Origin: Candidatus Loosdrechtia aerotolerans
Lineage (GTDB): Bacteria > Planctomycetota > Brocadiia > Brocadiales > Brocadiaceae
NCBI GenBank assembly: GCA_021646405.1
Contig: SOER01000029.1
Coordinates: 1 to 40,854 of the forward strand
Length of the DNA: 40,854 nucleotides
Direction: 5' to 3'
Numbering within the stretch: the first letter of the stretch is position 1; each line of letters begins with the position of its first letter. A model generated the notes under the pieces. That model made no database searches. It saw only the letters and a program-made list of their open reading frames with translations, and was not told the DNA's origin. The translations under genes and the position numbers were made by a program. Positions 25,428 through 33,783 of the stretch are shown one piece after another.

Positions 25428-26042
25428 ATGAATCACCTTTTCCAATTTATTGAACTTCCTCTCATTGCTGCATTAATAGGCTGGTTTACCAACTGGGTGG
25501 CCATTAAAATGCTGTTTCATCCGAGGAAAAAAATCAAGATTGGTATTCTTGAGATTCAAGGGGTATTTCCTAAACGGCAAAAGATTTTTGCTGAAAAATT
25601 AGGAATGGTTGTAGCTAAAGAACTGTTTTCCTCAGGTGATATAAAAGAAAAAATCAACCAGTCAAACATTGACAAGGAAGTAAAAGCGTTAATAGATAAA
25701 CATATTCATACTTTTTTAAATACAAAATTAAAAGAAGCCTATCCACAAATCGTAATGTTTATCTATAATTACATTATTCGTCAATTCAAAGACGTTACCA
25801 TGAAAGAAATTGAAACGCTTTTTCCCCTTATCTTAAATACGTATAAACAAGGCATAGAGAAATCGCTGAATGTAGTGGATATAGAAGGCACCATTGCCGG
25901 CAAAGTCGCCAATTTCTCCTCTGATAAGCTGGAAGAAATACTAAACTCCATCATGAAAAAAGAGTTCAGGTTTGTAGAAATCTTAGGTGGCGTATTGGGA
26001 TTCATCATAGGATTGGTACAGGTGATATTGGTGAAATTGTAG
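25428..26042 (+). CDS. DUF445-family membrane protein
   Basis: A 204-residue protein with hydrophobic segments at both ends (residues about 8-30 and 185-204) and a long charged helical middle. The N-terminal GWFTNWVAIKMLFHP, followed by an IQGVFPKRQ motif, is the DUF445/YheB signature. The protein would be anchored in a membrane by both ends with a helical stalk between. Function unknown. It is the last gene in the cluster, followed by a GTAGTGGCAAGG palindrome 31 bp after the stop codon. Confidence 0.85.
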   Translation: MNHLFQFIELPLIAALIGWFTNWVAIKMLFHPRKKIKIGILEIQGVFPKRQKIFAEKLGMVVAKELFSSGDIKEKINQSNIDKEVKALIDKHIHTFLNTKLKEAYPQIVMFIYNYIIRQFKDVTMKEIETLFPLILNTYKQGIEKSLNVVDIEGTIAGKVANFSSDKLEEILNSIMKKEFRFVEILGGVLGFIIGLVQVILVKL

Positions 26043-26073
26043 AGCAAAAATCAATTTCGATATACATATTTCA

Positions 26074-26103
26074 TGTAGTGGCAAGGTGCGCCTTGCCACT
26101 ACA
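26074..26103. repeat. GTAGTGGCAAGG palindrome, copy 3
   Basis: Same 30-bp element as at 4151 and 18237 with one central change (GGTGCGCC for GGCGCGCC), shortly after the DUF445 gene. The gap 26104-26352 shows no supportable gene. Confidence 0.75.
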
Positions 26104-26352
26104 ATAATATCGCACAGACAAAAAATTTTTGGATAGTCCCCTCAATAGCCCACTCATATGAAGGTATACAAGCTTACTTTTTTCTCCGTCACTGGAGTTG
26201 CATCTTACGCCAATCGCCGATGAGCTGCCTTCAGACCGGTCTGGCACTGCCTTTTGGTGCTGTTCAAATACACATCGCATCTCAAGAGAAAATAATGCCT
26301 CTGTGCGAAACGCAATAAACAGAAAATTTTATACATTCGCGCATTATTTAGC

Positions 26353-26406
26353 TTAATGAATAATTCATATCTCCTTAATAATTCCTTAACAGAAGAAACT
26401 TATAAT
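26353..26406 (+). promoter_or_regulatory. Pho box 3 and promoter
   Basis: Hexamers TTAATG 26353, TTCATA 26364, TTAATA 26375, TTAACA 26386, strictly 11 bp apart, then a consensus -10 TATAAT at 26401-26406 starting 10 bases after the last repeat. It is 40 bp upstream of the EAL gene start. Confidence 0.8.
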
Positions 26407-26445
26407 TTTTAATCAAAGTGTCACAAACCTGTAATGGAGGTGTGT

Positions 26446-27309
26446 ATGGCTGCAAAATTGAGACGGAACAGAAAGGATGATGGAAATGGTTCTTCATCAG
26501 AGCGTGATTTTCGTGAAATTAACGGGCGAAAAATCCCTGGATTGAATAATAATTCCATTCCAGTCTATTTTCAGCCGATCTTTTCTGCAAAGGATGGCAC
26601 TATCTATGGCTATGAAGCATTAACACGGATAGAGGGGGAAAATTCATCCGTCGCTGCAAGTAAACTATTTCAGAAGGCAAAACAAATAAATGCAGTATCT
26701 TCTCTCGATTACCTGTACCTGGCTAATGTTGTCAGAAGGGCAGCAGATCTTGGATTGACACGGAAGGATATCTTTCTCTTTATCAATGTATCTCCTGATA
26801 CCTTAACAAGCCCTGTTTACAGGGTTGATGAAATTGGCGGGCTTATAGAAAGATGGGGAATGGTAAAGGGAAAGATTGTTTTTGAGGTAACGGTGGAGAG
26901 CGTCATTCGGAACTATGATTTTCTAAAACAGGCAATTACCTATTATAAAAATAGTGGATACCTGATAGCCATCGACAACTTTAGAGCCAGCTATAAAGGT
27001 TTAAAGATGCTCTCATTCATTGAGCCTGACATAATAAAAATTGATAGACAATTTTTAAATACAATGCGGATAAATTTCAGCTTCATTTACCGTGTTATCA
27101 GTGTATGCCAGAGAATTGGTATAAAAGTTATAGCCACAGGTATAGAGAAAGAAGAAGAGATGGAGGATGTTTTGACTATGGATATAGAATTACTCCAGGG
27201 GGACCATCTCGGCAAGCCTTTTTCTCTTACCAGCGGTGAATTATCAACAATTCCGGAGCGGCAAAGAAAAAACAAGGAATCTGCGAGGAAAGGCGTTCGT
27301 TGTAAGTAA
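26446..27309 (+). CDS. degenerate EAL-domain protein
   Basis: A 287-residue protein; EAL fold from about residue 40. It keeps YEALTR (57-61), INVSPDTL (Asn114), FEVTVES and IIKIDRQFL (Lys198). The metal-binding DDFG loop reads DNFR (177-180), and AEGVE near residue 230 reads ATGIE, so two acidic residues needed for c-di-GMP hydrolysis are lost. It probably acts as a c-di-GMP or protein receptor, not an enzyme. The ATG at 26446 is chosen because GGAGG at 26436 is correctly spaced for it; the ATG at 26434 would contain that site. Transcribed from Pho box 3. Confidence 0.85.
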   Translation: MAAKLRRNRKDDGNGSSSERDFREINGRKIPGLNNNSIPVYFQPIFSAKDGTIYGYEALTRIEGENSSVAASKLFQKAKQINAVSSLDYLYLANVVRRAADLGLTRKDIFLFINVSPDTLTSPVYRVDEIGGLIERWGMVKGKIVFEVTVESVIRNYDFLKQAITYYKNSGYLIAIDNFRASYKGLKMLSFIEPDIIKIDRQFLNTMRINFSFIYRVISVCQRIGIKVIATGIEKEEEMEDVLTMDIELLQGDHLGKPFSLTSGELSTIPERQRKNKESARKGVRCK

Positions 27310-27394
27310 TACTGTATCAAAGGTGGAATCTATAGATAAAGATTTTTAATACACAGCAAAATAAGCAAGAGAGTGTTAATAAGTAATTTTAATC

Positions 27395-27448
27395 TTAACG
27401 CAATATTAACAATTTCTTAATAATTTCTTAACATTACATTTTTACAAT
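27395..27448 (+). promoter_or_regulatory. Pho box 4 and promoter
   Basis: Hexamers TTAACG 27395, TTAACA 27406, TTAATA 27417, TTAACA 27428 at 11-bp period, and -10 TACAAT at 27443-27448, starting 10 bases after the last repeat. About 335 bp upstream of the cNMP-binding gene, implying a long leader with hairpins at 27515-27542 and about 27640-27676. Confidence 0.8.
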
Positions 27449-27720
27449 GCTTCGTAAATTTGCATAATATAACCTTTCTGTGTAAATCTCCGGTAAGGAC
27501 AGCCTGATCCCCGTGCGGAAGAGAGTTTCCTCCCTCTCCCGCATTCTAAATGCAATAACGGGTGAAATGATAAATTATACTCAACTGACAAGGGTTTGTT
27601 CCTTTTGCCAACCAGCAGGTCTCAAATTCATTCCGCTTGTGTCAGGTGATGCTGAAAACAAGTTCAGTATGACACGTATATGGTAAAAAAGATGCACTTT
27701 CTTATTCCCGTATAAATTGT

Positions 27721-27756
27721 AAATTGCGTGAAAAATAACTAACGCAAGATAAAACG
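27721..27756 (+). promoter_or_regulatory. conserved leader segment, copy 2
   Basis: AAATTGCGTG... to AACG matches 16752-16789 and again stands just before the ribosome-binding site of a Pho-box gene. Confidence 0.5.
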
Positions 27757-27784
27757 TGAAAACATAATATAAGGGAGGTGAAGA

Positions 27785-28342
27785 ATGGAACTGATCATTA
27801 CCAGAACCAGGAAAGTAAGAGACGGTGAGATTATCGTTCAGGAGGATACGTGGCCATATTATGCCTATGTTTTGAAAGAGGGCAAGGCCAGGGTGTTTAA
27901 AAACGTTGATGGCAAACAGGTATTAATTGGTTTATTAGCTGAAGGAGATATCTTTGGAGAAATTGACTTCCTTGGAAAGACAAAAAGGACCGTTTCGGTA
28001 ATAGCCGATGGTGATGTAACAGTGGAAATGATTACAAGGGATACCTTTATGGATTTTGTTGCTAAATTACCCCGGAACGTACGAATCAAGCTGTGTGCAA
28101 TGGCGAGCGATCTCACAAGCATGACCGAGATTTACAGTCGTTTGGTTGTTTTATTACAAAACATGAATGTTGAAAAGAAAATGATCACGGCAGAAACCTT
28201 TGAAACAGAAGTTAAAAAGATACCAGAGTTTATGCGCCATGTAATTACCGAGATGGATAGACGTCACAGTGTAGCGGTTGAAGGCCTCAACAGACTGTCG
28301 TCCCAACTCGAAAAGAAGCAGTCACGGCTGTTGAGTAATTAA
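27785..28342 (+). CDS. cyclic-nucleotide-binding-domain protein without DNA-binding domain
   Basis: A 185-residue protein. Residues about 5-115 form a Crp-type beta-barrel (GEIIVQEDTWPYYAYVLKEG, the GDIFGEIDFLG loop corresponding to the phosphate-binding cassette, then a helix). The canonical Arg/Ser-Ala of cAMP-binding cassettes is replaced by TKRTVSVIA, so the ligand is unclear. The C-terminal 70 residues are helical with heptad character and show no helix-turn-helix. It is thus a signalling or scaffold protein, not a Crp-family regulator. AGGGAGG precedes the ATG. Transcribed from Pho box 4. Confidence 0.82.
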   Translation: MELIITRTRKVRDGEIIVQEDTWPYYAYVLKEGKARVFKNVDGKQVLIGLLAEGDIFGEIDFLGKTKRTVSVIADGDVTVEMITRDTFMDFVAKLPRNVRIKLCAMASDLTSMTEIYSRLVVLLQNMNVEKKMITAETFETEVKKIPEFMRHVITEMDRRHSVAVEGLNRLSSQLEKKQSRLLSN

Positions 28343-28397
28343 ATAGTATAGGAAGTTTCATTTTATCATGCAGTTTTTAGGTCGGTAGAAGCATAAA

Positions 28398-28435
28398 AAT
28401 CCCCGTAGGAGCACCGTGTCCCTACAAAGGGGATT
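28398..28435. terminator. nested hairpin between the cNMP gene and the porin gene
   Basis: Outer arms AATCCCC/GGGGATT and inner arms GTAGG/CCTAC, 56 bp after the cNMP gene stop codon. It could terminate that transcript; no T-tract follows. Confidence 0.45.
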
Positions 28436-28511
28436 GACTTGAAATATTGTGGTAAGGGTCGTTTTGTACGTTTATATGAAAGGTTACTTTGTAGAAAAGG
28501 AGGGATTTTGA

Positions 28512-29894
28512 ATGCGTAGTAAATGGCGTAAGTTGGTATTATCGTCGGCATTGGTAATCGGTAATGTATTTACCGGTAGTATATTGCACAGTGCCTTTGC
28601 CCAGGAGACAGAACAAACCGAGGAGATATCAGGAAGCGCGCGGGATTATTTACAATGGCAGTTGAAACGGATGGAGGAATCAATGCAAAGGCAGCAGGAA
28701 CAGATACAGGCCTTAAAAAGCCGTATAGAAGCAGTTAGCGCCGAGCCTCCACCAATTACAAAGGAAGAGATTAAGCATGAAATTGAGGACTATCTTGCCA
28801 CAGATGAGGCACGGAAAAAGATGGGGCTAGGCCTACCCAGTCTTCCGGCCGTCTACACCCCTGATGATGAAAAATATGCACTGAGCATTAAGTCGCCTGA
28901 TGGTAACTTTTCCTTAAATACGGGTGGCCGCTTGCAGTTCCGATACACATTCAAGGATAGAGATGCAGATTTTGGGAAAAACGACACCAATAACATTGAT
29001 GTTCGCCGGGCAAGGGTTTACTTTGGTGGAAATATTTACAGTAAACTGGTGCATTATTACGTTGAGCTAGACGGAGATAGCTTTGATGTTGGCATTAGGG
29101 ATTTTTATGTATACTGGACTCCTCTTGAAGAATTAAATGCCAAGATCGGGTACTTTAAAGTACCCTTTAACAGACAAAGAGTTTCATCTTCTTCAAAGCT
29201 CTTATTCCAGGATCGATCGATTGCCAGTGAGGCCTTTGATCAGGACCGGGACTATGGATTCGATATCTATGGACAACCCTTTGAGGGACACATGGAATAC
29301 CATGCAGCGATATTTAATGGGGCTGGTGAAAATCCCGAAGATAGGGGTACGGATGATAACCTTGATAATGAACTCATGTATGTGCTTAGTGTTAGATATA
29401 ATCCATTTGGAAAGTATGATTATTATGATGAAACCGATGTGAAGTATTCCGATACCTTAAAAGCAACAATCGGTGCTTCTGTAACTTTTAATGCAAAAGA
29501 TAGAGATGAAAAGCTTGAGAATACTGATGCAATAGCCGGAGTCATTGATCTTGGTGTGAAGTACAGGGGCTTATCATGGAACAACGAGTATTACGTAATG
29601 ACACAGGACCCTGAATCCGATGGCGATTCAGTAGATTCCGATGGTTTCTTTACCCAACTCGGCTATTTCGTGATACCGAAAAGACTGGAATTGGACGTTC
29701 GTTATTCCCAGCTTGATCCCAATAACGATGTATCGGACGACTTTGAGAGGGAATATGCGGCCGGTGCAAACTATTACTTCCGTGCCCATCGTTCCAAGAT
29801 ACAGGCAGATTTTGGTCACCATGTAACCAAAAAGGGTGATGCGGGAGATGAAGATGAGAATCGGTTCAGGGTGCAATATCAGATTATATTTTAA
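28512..29894 (+). CDS. phosphate-selective porin (OprP/OprO family)
   Basis: A 460-residue outer-membrane protein. Signal peptide to about residue 30 (HSAFAQ), then a coiled-coil segment (about 45-75) that should form a trimer stalk. From residue about 118 a beta-barrel of amphipathic strands carries OprP/O motifs (RLQFRYTF, VRRARVYFGG, GYFKVPFNRQ, LLFQDRSIASEAF), ending in Phe (QYQIIF), the BamA recognition signal. It should admit phosphate through the outer membrane. A paralogue is at 39940. AAGGAGG precedes the ATG. It stands upstream of pstS with a small gene between. Confidence 0.9.
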   Translation: MRSKWRKLVLSSALVIGNVFTGSILHSAFAQETEQTEEISGSARDYLQWQLKRMEESMQRQQEQIQALKSRIEAVSAEPPPITKEEIKHEIEDYLATDEARKKMGLGLPSLPAVYTPDDEKYALSIKSPDGNFSLNTGGRLQFRYTFKDRDADFGKNDTNNIDVRRARVYFGGNIYSKLVHYYVELDGDSFDVGIRDFYVYWTPLEELNAKIGYFKVPFNRQRVSSSSKLLFQDRSIASEAFDQDRDYGFDIYGQPFEGHMEYHAAIFNGAGENPEDRGTDDNLDNELMYVLSVRYNPFGKYDYYDETDVKYSDTLKATIGASVTFNAKDRDEKLENTDAIAGVIDLGVKYRGLSWNNEYYVMTQDPESDGDSVDSDGFFTQLGYFVIPKRLELDVRYSQLDPNNDVSDDFEREYAAGANYYFRAHRSKIQADFGHHVTKKGDAGDEDENRFRVQYQIIF

Positions 29895-29917
29895 TATTTA
29901 GAATTTCAAACTTTTCG

Positions 29918-29987
29918 CCTCCCCCTTAATCCCCCTCATTGAGGGGGACAACAACTGTCCCCCGCTGGTGGGGGTAAGGGGGTGGAA
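29918..29987. repeat. G/C-rich double hairpin after the porin gene
   Basis: Outer arms CCCCCTTA/TAAGGGGG enclose two small hairpins (CCCCTCATTGAGGGG and CCCCCGCTGGTGGGGG). It lies 24 bp after the porin stop codon and probably reduces read-through to the downstream pst genes. It belongs to the class seen at 18381 and 23612. Confidence 0.55.
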
Positions 29988-30052
29988 TTTTGTTGTAAAA
30001 AAGGCGTACGTGTAAGTAGCCGAAGGCCTAATTTAAGGAGGTAAGAAAGAGT

Positions 30053-30382
30053 ATGAGAAAATTGAGCAGAAGGTTTTCGAATGTGTTTTTTGCCATGGTT
30101 GTGGCTCACATGCCATCTTATGTTGTTTCGCAAATGGCAATGTCCCATGCTGCTGACCCATCGCAGGCCGAGTCATCAAAGGAAAGCGCATATCAGGAGA
30201 CCGAAAGGGACGGAAGGCTGTATGTCTTTACTTCATCCACGTGGTTAACAGATTTTGAAAAATCGGGAGAACTTGGCAAGGCAGCAGTTATCAAAATAGG
30301 TTACGGACCAAATGGTGAAACGGTCGTCTTTGATTCTGACGAAGCTGTGAAAGAATATAACTACCGACGTTATGAAAAATGA
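30053..30382 (+). CDS. small secreted protein between porin and pstS
   Basis: A 109-residue protein with an N-terminal signal peptide (residues about 1-34, ending SHAADP) and a roughly 70-residue mature part: a Ser/Glu-rich start, then GRLYVFTSSTWLTDFEKSGELGKAAVIKIGYGPNGETVVFDSDEA and a Tyr/Arg-rich end. It looks like a compact periplasmic domain. Family not recognised. TTAAGGAGG is upstream. It sits 65 bp before pstS on the same strand, so an accessory role in phosphate uptake is possible (inference). Confidence 0.7.
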   Translation: MRKLSRRFSNVFFAMVVAHMPSYVVSQMAMSHAADPSQAESSKESAYQETERDGRLYVFTSSTWLTDFEKSGELGKAAVIKIGYGPNGETVVFDSDEAVKEYNYRRYEK

Positions 30383-30447
30383 ATCGACTTCTGCAATAAA
30401 TTTGATTAAGATATTGTCCACGAACATCTATTTAAGGAGGGGGATGT

Positions 30448-31422
30448 ATGGTAAAAAAATTATGGCTTTTGATGTCAATTTTTAATCTGGGTCTGGCCTG
30501 TACTGCCATAGCTGGTGAAACTATCCATGTGGACCCGAAGATTAAGTCATATGTCAAAGTGGGTGGGGTTTCTGGAAATCTCAACAGCATAGGCTCTGAC
30601 ACCATGAATAACCTCATGACCTATTGGGCAGAGGGTTTTAACAGGGTATACCCAAACGTGAAGGTTCAGATAGAGGGGAAGGGATCTACAACCGCACCAC
30701 CGGCCTTAATCTCAGGAACGGCACAGATGGGACCCATGAGCCGGGCAATGAAACCGACAGAAATTGATGCCTTTGAAAAGAAATACGGCTATAAACCCAC
30801 AGCAATAAAAACTGCACTGGATGCCCTTGCAGTATATGTAAATAAAGACAATCCTTTAAAGGGTTTAACCCTTTCACAAGTTGATGCTATTTTTTCAAGA
30901 ACCCGAAAAGGTAAATATAAAGAAGATATTAAAACATGGGGGCAACTCGGATTAACGGGAGAATGGGCAACCAGACCGATAAGCCTCTATGGCCGTAATT
31001 CTGCATCAGGTACCTATGGTTATTTCAAGGAGCGGGCCCTTTTCAAGGGAGACTTCAGAGATACCGTAAAAGAGCAACCTGGTTCTGCCTCAGTTGTGCA
31101 GGGTGTAACTGAAGACCGATATGCCATGGGTTACAGTGGTATTGGTTATAAGACTTCAGGTGTGCATACTTTGCCTCTTTCATTTAAAGAAGGGGAACCG
31201 CATAAAGAGGCTGAGATGGAAAATGTAATGAACGGTTCCTATCCGCTGGCACGGTTTCTTTACGTATACATTAATAAGAAGCCGGGTCAGCCGCTCGACC
31301 CTCTGGTTAGGGAGTTTGTGAAATTTATTCTGAGCAGAGAAGGTCAGGAAGTAGTCGTAAAAGACGGATTTGTACCTGTACCGACATCGGTTGCTGAAGA
31401 GGAACTGAAGAAAATAAATTAG
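30448..31422 (+). CDS. pstS: phosphate ABC transporter, substrate-binding protein
   Basis: A 324-residue periplasmic binding protein with signal peptide (to AIAGE). Phosphate-binding motifs are visible: GSDTMNNLMTYW, GKGSTTAPPALISG with the MGPMSRAMK segment after it, RNSASGTYGYFKE, and the PGSASVVQGV loop. These correspond to the Ser/Thr/Asp/Arg ligands of PstS. AAGGAGGG precedes the ATG. pstC begins 3 bp after its stop codon. Confidence 0.94.
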   Translation: MVKKLWLLMSIFNLGLACTAIAGETIHVDPKIKSYVKVGGVSGNLNSIGSDTMNNLMTYWAEGFNRVYPNVKVQIEGKGSTTAPPALISGTAQMGPMSRAMKPTEIDAFEKKYGYKPTAIKTALDALAVYVNKDNPLKGLTLSQVDAIFSRTRKGKYKEDIKTWGQLGLTGEWATRPISLYGRNSASGTYGYFKERALFKGDFRDTVKEQPGSASVVQGVTEDRYAMGYSGIGYKTSGVHTLPLSFKEGEPHKEAEMENVMNGSYPLARFLYVYINKKPGQPLDPLVREFVKFILSREGQEVVVKDGFVPVPTSVAEEELKKIN

Positions 31423-31425
31423 TAC

Positions 31426-33783
31426 ATGAAAAGTTTGAAGAGAAGAAAGTTTACAGATATGGCTGCCCACTGGGTAATTACACTCGGTGGAGCGGCTACC
31501 GTTTTTGTTGTGCTTGCCCTGTTTTTCTTTATCTTTTTAGAAGTTTATCCGCTTTTACAGGGTGCTAAGGTAACAAAGGAAAATACCTATACTTTACAGG
31601 ATAAGGCAATTTCCATAGGAGTGGATGATCACCAGGAGGTTGCCTTTGCCGTTTATAATAACGGCAATATAGAGTTTATCTCACTATCAAATGGAGAGGT
31701 CTTTAAAAAATATCAAATAGCAGGTCTTAACGGTTCTTCCGTAACACATCAGGATGCAACGAATTTCCCCCATAAAACCAATGCACAGGGTAATTACATC
31801 ACATCCGTTAGTCAAGATCGCGATCGTCTTGCTTTGGGAACAAATGACGGGAGGATCTTAACGGTATCTATCAACTTTTCTGAATCGTTTGACAATGAGA
31901 AAAGGATTATTCTCCCTGAGATATCAGAGGCAGAAACTGTGATAGTTAACACTGAAGGAATAGGGCTCAATTCTATTACATCCAGGGGGGATGAAAGCGC
32001 AACAGTTACGGCAGTCCATACAGAAGATGGAAAATTAGTGCTCATATCCTCAGAAGTCGAAAGGACGCTCTTTGGTGAGGGGGAAAGAAAGGAGATTAAG
32101 AAGGATATTACCGATCTCGTTGTACAGTATAGCTTAAACCAAATTACCCCCCCTTCGCAAGAGGGGGGAGGAAAACTTGAGACTGGTACAATGCTTGTAT
32201 CACATAACCCGATACATGTAACTGAACAGGAAAACAAAATTGAAATAACCTCTCTGGCGCTTGACCTTTTTATGGAAAACCTTTACGTGGGGACATCTTC
32301 AGGTGAGTTGTTCCACATAAACGTGAGGGACAGAAGTAACCCCTATCTTGTAGAAAAGGTAAGAGTCTCTGACAAAGCAATTACCGCATTAGGTTTTTTA
32401 TTGGGAGACGTTTCGCTCGTCACCGGTGATGCCGGCGGTGGAGTGAATGTATGGATGCAGGTAAGAGACGAGATGTCATCTTCAGGATGGGCTTTAAAAA
32501 AGGTGCATACCCTTACATCTCACAATGCCAAAGTTATCGCAGTTGCTTCATCAATGAGGGATAAGGGTTTTGTGACAATAGCAACTGACGGAACAATCCA
32601 CCTCAACCATGCAACTTCCGAACAGACACTTTTAAACTTTGAGACAAAATCTATCCTTACAACTCTTGTCTTTTCACCAAAGGCTAACGGTATTCTGGTG
32701 ACCGATTCAAATAACCGTCTTTTTCAATGGATTATTTCAAACCCACACCCGGAAACGACCTTAAAAACCCTGTTTGGACCGGTATGGTATGAGGGATACG
32801 AAAAACCGGAGTTTATCTGGCAGTCTACGGGAGGTACAGACGATTTTGAACCGAAGCTGAGCCTTGTACCATTGATCTTTGGCACTATTAAAGGTACGGT
32901 ATATGCATTGATCATCGCAGTACCTATTGGCATCCTTGCGGCGCTGTATACTTCCCAGTTTCTTCATAATTCCTTAAAAATAATAAAGCCGGTTATTGAA
33001 ATCATGGCGGCGCTTCCCAGCGTCATCCTTGGTTTTCTTGCCGGACTGTGGCTTGCGCCATTATTGGAGAGAATATTTCCTGCGATCATTATCATGCCAT
33101 TTTTTATTACCCTTTCCATTGTCATAGCCCTTGTTATCTGGAAAATCCTGCCAGTCTTTGGAAAGGGTTGGTACAGGTATGGGACGGAGGCGCTCGTTTT
33201 GATACCTTTTCTCATTGGAGCGGTATATGTATCTCTCCAGCTTGGCGGTGTCTTTGAGTCCGTCTTTTTGGGAGGAGATTACAGAGAATGGTTTTCCAAT
33301 ATCCTTGGATTACGGTATGACCAGAGGAACGCAGTTATCGTGGGTATTGCTATGGGGTTTGCCGTGATACCCCTTATTTTTACCATATCAGAAGATGCCA
33401 TGAGCAATGTTCCCAATAGCCTCCGATCAGCTTCGCTGGCGCTTGGTGCAACTCCATGGCAGACGGCTGTCAGGATAGTTTTACCGACAGCAAGCCCGGG
33501 AATTTTTTCGGCCGTCATGATTGGTTTTGGAAGGGCAGTGGGCGAGACGATGATCGTCCTTATGGCCACCGGCAATACTCCCATCATGGACTGGAATTTG
33601 TTTAATGGTTTCAGGGCGCTTTCTGCAAACATAGCGGTTGAGATACCGGAAGCACCGTTTGGAGGAACGCTTTACCGGGTGCTGTTTCTTGCTGCATTGC
33701 TCCTTTTTATAACAACCTTTGTCGTCAATACCCTTGCAGAAATGGTAAGACAAAGGATGAGGTTAAGGTACAGCAAGTTATGA
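31426..33783 (+). CDS. pstC: phosphate ABC transporter permease PstC, with large extracytoplasmic propeller-like domain
   Basis: A 785-residue permease. One membrane helix (about 14-42) is followed by a roughly 420-residue domain with repeating beta segments (for example LALGTNDGRILTVS, ITALGFLLGDVSLVTGDAGGGVNVW, VTIATDGTIHL) that resembles a WD40-type propeller and probably lies in the periplasm. Residues about 490-785 hold the usual PstC helices with the EAA loop region (SLRSASLALGATPWQTAVRIVLPTASPGI). Classical PstC has about 300 residues; long forms are known in other bacteria. It is 3 bp after pstS and overlaps pstA by 4 bp. Confidence 0.92.
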   Translation: MKSLKRRKFTDMAAHWVITLGGAATVFVVLALFFFIFLEVYPLLQGAKVTKENTYTLQDKAISIGVDDHQEVAFAVYNNGNIEFISLSNGEVFKKYQIAGLNGSSVTHQDATNFPHKTNAQGNYITSVSQDRDRLALGTNDGRILTVSINFSESFDNEKRIILPEISEAETVIVNTEGIGLNSITSRGDESATVTAVHTEDGKLVLISSEVERTLFGEGERKEIKKDITDLVVQYSLNQITPPSQEGGGKLETGTMLVSHNPIHVTEQENKIEITSLALDLFMENLYVGTSSGELFHINVRDRSNPYLVEKVRVSDKAITALGFLLGDVSLVTGDAGGGVNVWMQVRDEMSSSGWALKKVHTLTSHNAKVIAVASSMRDKGFVTIATDGTIHLNHATSEQTLLNFETKSILTTLVFSPKANGILVTDSNNRLFQWIISNPHPETTLKTLFGPVWYEGYEKPEFIWQSTGGTDDFEPKLSLVPLIFGTIKGTVYALIIAVPIGILAALYTSQFLHNSLKIIKPVIEIMAALPSVILGFLAGLWLAPLLERIFPAIIIMPFFITLSIVIALVIWKILPVFGKGWYRYGTEALVLIPFLIGAVYVSLQLGGVFESVFLGGDYREWFSNILGLRYDQRNAVIVGIAMGFAVIPLIFTISEDAMSNVPNSLRSASLALGATPWQTAVRIVLPTASPGIFSAVMIGFGRAVGETMIVLMATGNTPIMDWNLFNGFRALSANIAVEIPEAPFGGTLYRVLFLAALLLFITTFVVNTLAEMVRQRMRLRYSKL

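Noticed and set aside
26071-26280. Minus-strand frame of 69 residues downstream of DUF445
   Set aside because: It covers the GTAGTGGCAAGG palindrome, and its composition does not look like a protein; no start site or family match.
26170-26280. Possible riboswitch (c-di-GMP type) before the EAL gene
   Set aside because: It lies upstream of the Pho promoter and does not show the conserved GEMM core.
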